Of a stretch of DNA of 49,180 bases, positions 47,801-49,180 are shown one piece after another. The DNA is from a virus, in IMG/VR virus record IMGVR_UViG_3300042459_000392, positions 1 through 49,180 of that record; one strand, written 5' to 3'. Within the stretch, counting starts at the first letter, position 1. Each line of letters begins with the position of its first letter. The notes beneath the pieces are model-generated. The model was not told the origin of the DNA, did no database searches, and worked only from the letters and a program-made list of their open reading frames with translations. The position numbers were made by a program, and so were the translations under genes.

Positions 47801-49180
47801 CTTTTATATCTTCCTTATTTCTAGGAGCAGTAACTTGTACTCTGTCTTTAGGTTGTTTTGTACCTGTAGTATATTCAAGACCTATCAATCTTTCTACATC
47901 ACCTAAAGTACCTTTATTTTCTGCTAATTTTTTAGAAAGTGCGTTTTTTTCTTTAATATTATTTTTTGAAGCTTGGAATTCTTCCAAACTTATAGGTGTA
48001 AATTTAGAGTCGAATACTTCCACTCCATATTCTTTTTTCAAGGTAGAGTTTGATTTTTTCAAAGCTTTATATGCATCTAAATAATCAGCATAAGCATCAT
48101 TGATTTCACTTTGCTCAATCTCTTCATCAGTGGCATCTACTCCTGCCATAGATTGTAACTTATCTTGTAATACTAAACTGGCAGTTCTAAACTCATTAAA
48201 CCTATTTATGGTCTCGTTTTGTGTATTAACTCTACCTGCTTTATATTGCTTTTTAAGGGTAGTTATAGTTTTATCACTAGCCTTAATAGCTTTCTCTAAA
48301 TTTTGCTTTTGTACTTGCAATTCTTTAGTGTCTGTTCCATCTATTACAGCAGTCTCTATTTCAGCGTTTGTTTTTTCCAATTGGCTCATAGCCATTTGTT
48401 TGTCCATAATAGCATTGCTTACTGCCTTATATGCATAATTACCTTCCTTACTATTTTTTGCATATATAAGGTCAGGAGCTTCAGAAGTAACTTGATTTAA
48501 CTCTTGTATATATTGCTTTTGTACAGGCTTAGTTTCTTTGTTAAAAGTATCTATAAAGGAAGTTAAATTGTTATTACTCAATTGAAGTTGCTCATACTCA
48601 CTAATTTGTTTACCTAATTCTTGGGAGAGAGGATTGCTACCAACTATTTTATAAGTACCTTCAGGGGAAACAGAGATATTTCCTTTAGCAGCTTCTTCAT
48701 CTAAAGCAATTTTCTTTTCAGCTAATTCTCTTTCATTTAAACTTTGTCTGATAATAGCATTATCAAAAGTTCTCCCGCTATTAATTTTGTCTAAACTTTG
48801 TTCTGTCTCTCCAATAGATTTTACAAATCCTTTTATTACAGGATTTGCAAAGTTTAAGGTAGCTAAAGCTTCATCATTAACTCCAAGTTCTGATTTTCTT
48901 GCATTATAAGAGGCTTTTAATGCGTTATAATCAGTCATCATTTTTGCTTGGTCTGCTTCAGAAAATTTATTATTACCACTCTGAGTCATAATATCCACCA
49001 TAGAAGTAAAAGTAGCTTCATTTTCAAAAGCTGTTTTTAAATAATCTTCTTTGGAAAAAGGACCTTTAGTTGACATAGATTTAACTAAATCCATTCCTGT
49101 AGATAATGTACCACCTGTTAAAAAAGAAGTTATTGCCACATCTGGATTTAAAAAATTCAAATCCTTTAAAGTTTCTTGGT
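41826..49180 (-). CDS. Giant polyvalent-type phage protein B, N-terminus beyond window (at least 2451 aa)
   Basis: The frame is open to the right edge (the sequence before LNFLNPDV reads QETLKD), so the start lies outside. Numbering from position 49160: about 1-420 coiled coil; about 540-690 a PD-(D/E)XK-like nuclease (RGYDGIATTPILTVV, then VHLIDFKSFS near 658); about 1280-1400 an ADP-ribosyltransferase-like part (YVFFHKSN, ASYYTLPTDGERMVGG, KKKVYPMDSDPNGY). Next, about 1575-1660, comes a true HExxH metallopeptidase (TPIHEFGHLWLSWA at about 1590, EEVLAQAIGDNG downstream). A Trp-rich helical region (RWWSRTFNRYRG) and a C-terminal conserved block (FVHDFFGHAKLGNGFGPVGE, SETRGQNSFVNF) complete it. 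Stop TAG 41826-41828. Probably packaged in the virion and delivered to the host. Confidence 0.75.
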   Translation of the reverse strand, partial: QETLKDLNFLNPDVAITSFLTGGTLSTGMDLVKSMSTKGPFSKEDYLKTAFENEATFTSMVDIMTQSGNNKFSEADQAKMMTDYNALKASYNARKSELGVNDEALATLNFANPVIKGFVKSIGETEQSLDKINSGRTFDNAIIRQSLNERELAEKKIALDEEAAKGNISVSPEGTYKIVGSNPLSQELGKQISEYEQLQLSNNNLTSFIDTFNKETKPVQKQYIQELNQVTSEAPDLIYAKNSKEGNYAYKAVSNAIMDKQMAMSQLEKTNAEIETAVIDGTDTKELQVQKQNLEKAIKASDKTITTLKKQYKAGRVNTQNETINRFNEFRTASLVLQDKLQSMAGVDATDEEIEQSEINDAYADYLDAYKALKKSNSTLKKEYGVEVFDSKFTPISLEEFQASKNNIKEKNALSKKLAENKGTLGDVERLIGLEYTTGTKQPKDRVQVTAPRNKEDIKAILDDKEQVYEYAKRLGFNNKKSYAQTKKAVRTYLNKQLSTQDETRLEGVSAVFVEKTPRQVNGNPMFEVEGALYKPAGYSVSPTMMTQEERNTVLTNAVISEIAKQVFNNSLLLTPYNVSQIINKVIIESGFDTEVGIDNRSLQFIAETILALKADLDAKGFAYKFNDDVVISKLSEDEVRGYDGIATTPILTVVDNEGNVHLIDFKSFSAGNYAASASGWSNNLTEIQAIFQDNGITVASINVLPIRVDNTSTTQNGLTNLSIGKNSFNTIPNNDNAISRTLLQLATSTPILTTLKEEGLLTQEEVESFDEIPLDEADAPITPADKLKEDSLVVLEPETPTTTEVPVTVTEKNMKAEDKNKATKDTPKEVIEGETPKGVFAGLGKGVYIQVKETDGGFYMITIFGDTDLANNIGKKRKSLEDVRNIYKANNWFAPKTFKGTGVYQLRYADTLTPVLSKNYVEFVQPNGFSEVINDVAVAADIIGTEVEIVENNENGNNDKDEVQKDFKNKASLSIVNANGEKIAMVPPNSPLRENLKITNKKGLNRLEPTIATIKDIKFNNFNRKPYELFSEWEKKALASGVLVPGEYEMVYIGVENKTPVFKNQNGVVVPGRVPKNPELGSVYLFITNFPTKNIMIPMGTPKLAELGYTIQDLKTLLALIDINELTKNEANAESIYTNFIGQLDALIRDGKLKDPKLKDLQFLLSSDLGGQELTLRASSTQLNIDKLDAIYAYKDKEDKEGVLINFLLDRIITMNDETLGSHKIEVNPEILFADNALVLDNIKAKPKPRKQVLSSTVSKNKNTDLVKETYYESFMTESEDGKNYVFFHKSNATPEELAGGIDSRRFTSLRTSRTEKGTQYGVASYYTLPTDGERMVGGETYTVSVPKKKVYPMDSDPNGYKSAAEAMVPENTPFRMENIKKEMVRMAAEDGYLMAVGMWYFNPSGNPMSGPALRADAIVSLVPQSITYRNATEKQIDHPMKERIQALDELKTIVSKFENERNANQDYKEGYFMAQNTRVGKIIPSNVQFDTMVAGLPESMNSDIERARELVNMLNEVEETPSANSEVASATMSEVVGRLKETGLANEVFEMSNAEIEEKLVEFGADNVTFTTAGFVYNGDVYLNMDNMNLDTPIHEFGHLWLSWAKNNLGEAYARGLELAKSSEADPYRQYVMETQPDLKVDSDAFLEEVLAQAIGDNGARLVEENSTKTKSWLQELWDAIGQMLGLSQFTADQIMDMTIDDYAKAVAVDLLSGVSINKDEVIQYEELMRQAVAIIEGKESLNKFGLTDSKNATRKVGEALQARQRAKYGTIDQKDNSPEARKKISNWMVDEVKYFVNLMGEKSGKDWYGELYQKSLDTMEKVFPEMKTDQNARDLFTMLVAIMSDGQKVMTNFKLASFAYDYYKKNGVMPKTVPGQRMASFENNLKRINDLLSEYNGDIAAIKKDLMNVNSIEEINKKRKTEGLDPLTTNWPTSFKAPFASSVFGPKLGMFYANLSGNESYPTLDRWWSRTFNRYRGTLIPEVNSGFTKKGEAIGLDRLKELLGTPAMTNEEALLAAKSYRDSYAAKGYRNGSDIEKAANSIYKAAFENLNDVPFTKKDRQFMYDTISESVNKLNKQGYDLTIADVQAILWYFEKNLYKTLGVRAKIEGISYEDAANYTYDKWKKSGNKFDYTISQNEEGQAVEDADEVIEEENAEMKFEENKQVQKSVVVAPGNRLFNNPLLEATTIANKYNEENGLAPMVDNTITKIDKPFATRLSKTYDEMVATPFEEETQEAYKALVEETIAQHRAILAEGYRVEMSTSEYDNAQEMIDDLRENKRMKIFSTEAGFGDTPITEEQRKENPLLQVTEFKDANNVPLLANDVFRFVHDFFGHAKLGNGFGPVGEENAWRVHVQMYSPTARKAITSETRGQNSFVNFSGINDEAFKVRDEARKLRKEGKLAEAKVLSDQAYKMMKFADQKVGILPEWAYKIPSENLEDTTTIPDCV

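Noticed and set aside
35270-49180. Virion RNA polymerase in the giant genes, as in crAss-like phages
   Set aside because: No DxDxD catalytic loop was found in either giant protein; the visible motifs fit polyvalent-protein domains instead.
1-49180. TAG stop codon reassigned, as in some crAss-like phages
   Set aside because: TAG ends well-supported genes (1643-1810, 23811-24056, giant gene B) and no long frame is interrupted by TAG.
1-49180. Integrase, repressor or att sites indicating a temperate phage
   Set aside because: No recombinase gene, no clear repressor and no att-like repeats were found in this window.

Overview
The window is a stretch of a double-stranded DNA phage that infects a Bacteroidota host. 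The clues are a dense one-directional block of very small genes, a complete phage replication module, two giant genes on the opposite strand, AT-rich sequence without Shine-Dalgarno sites (A-rich leaders precede the start codons), and promoters of the Bacteroidota form TTG-N19-TAnnTTTG. Seven signal peptides are predicted to end just before a Gln, and one protein carries a type IX secretion (T9SS) C-terminal sorting domain. Both point to a T9SS-bearing, Flavobacteriia-like host rather than a typical gut Bacteroides. The module layout recalls crAss-like phages, but no capsid, portal or terminase gene is in view, so this remains an inference.

Layout. 1-971 is a non-coding leader with an extraordinary G-rich, repeat-filled first half, ending in a textbook Bacteroidota promoter (861-890). 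972-12161 holds about 38 small, mostly unrecognised (+) genes, including four tandem paralogues (9026-9919) and a near-perfect type I hammerhead ribozyme (1812-1861). 12179-12817 is a membrane-anchored lytic transglycosylase. 13084-23723 is the replication module: SF2 helicase, a class II tRNA, PD-(D/E)XK nuclease, family A DNA polymerase, HNH nuclease, DnaB-like helicase, Sak4-like ATPase, an SSB-like protein, TOPRIM primase and dUTPase. 23811-25168 holds small membrane and unknown genes.

25234-31300 is the most unusual block. It encodes a run of exported proteins: a cohesin/dockerin-like protein with a T9SS sorting domain, a CsgG-like protein, a Gly/Ser-rich predicted outer-membrane barrel, a C-type lectin sharing the dockerin-like module of the T9SS protein, a small exported partner, and a secreted HExxH zincin. 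Phage virion proteins are not made with Sec signals, so this looks like a phage-encoded programme for remodelling the surface of the infected host.

31381-35190 encodes a B12-dependent ribonucleotide reductase, a DUF1599-like protein, small conserved phage proteins and one start-less ORF. A bidirectional terminator (35237-35266) separates these from two giant (-) strand genes (35270-41710 and 41826 to beyond the window end). These giants resemble polyvalent proteins, with ADP-ribosyltransferase-like, metallopeptidase-like and nuclease-like segments.

All domain calls come from reading motifs by eye; no database search was possible.
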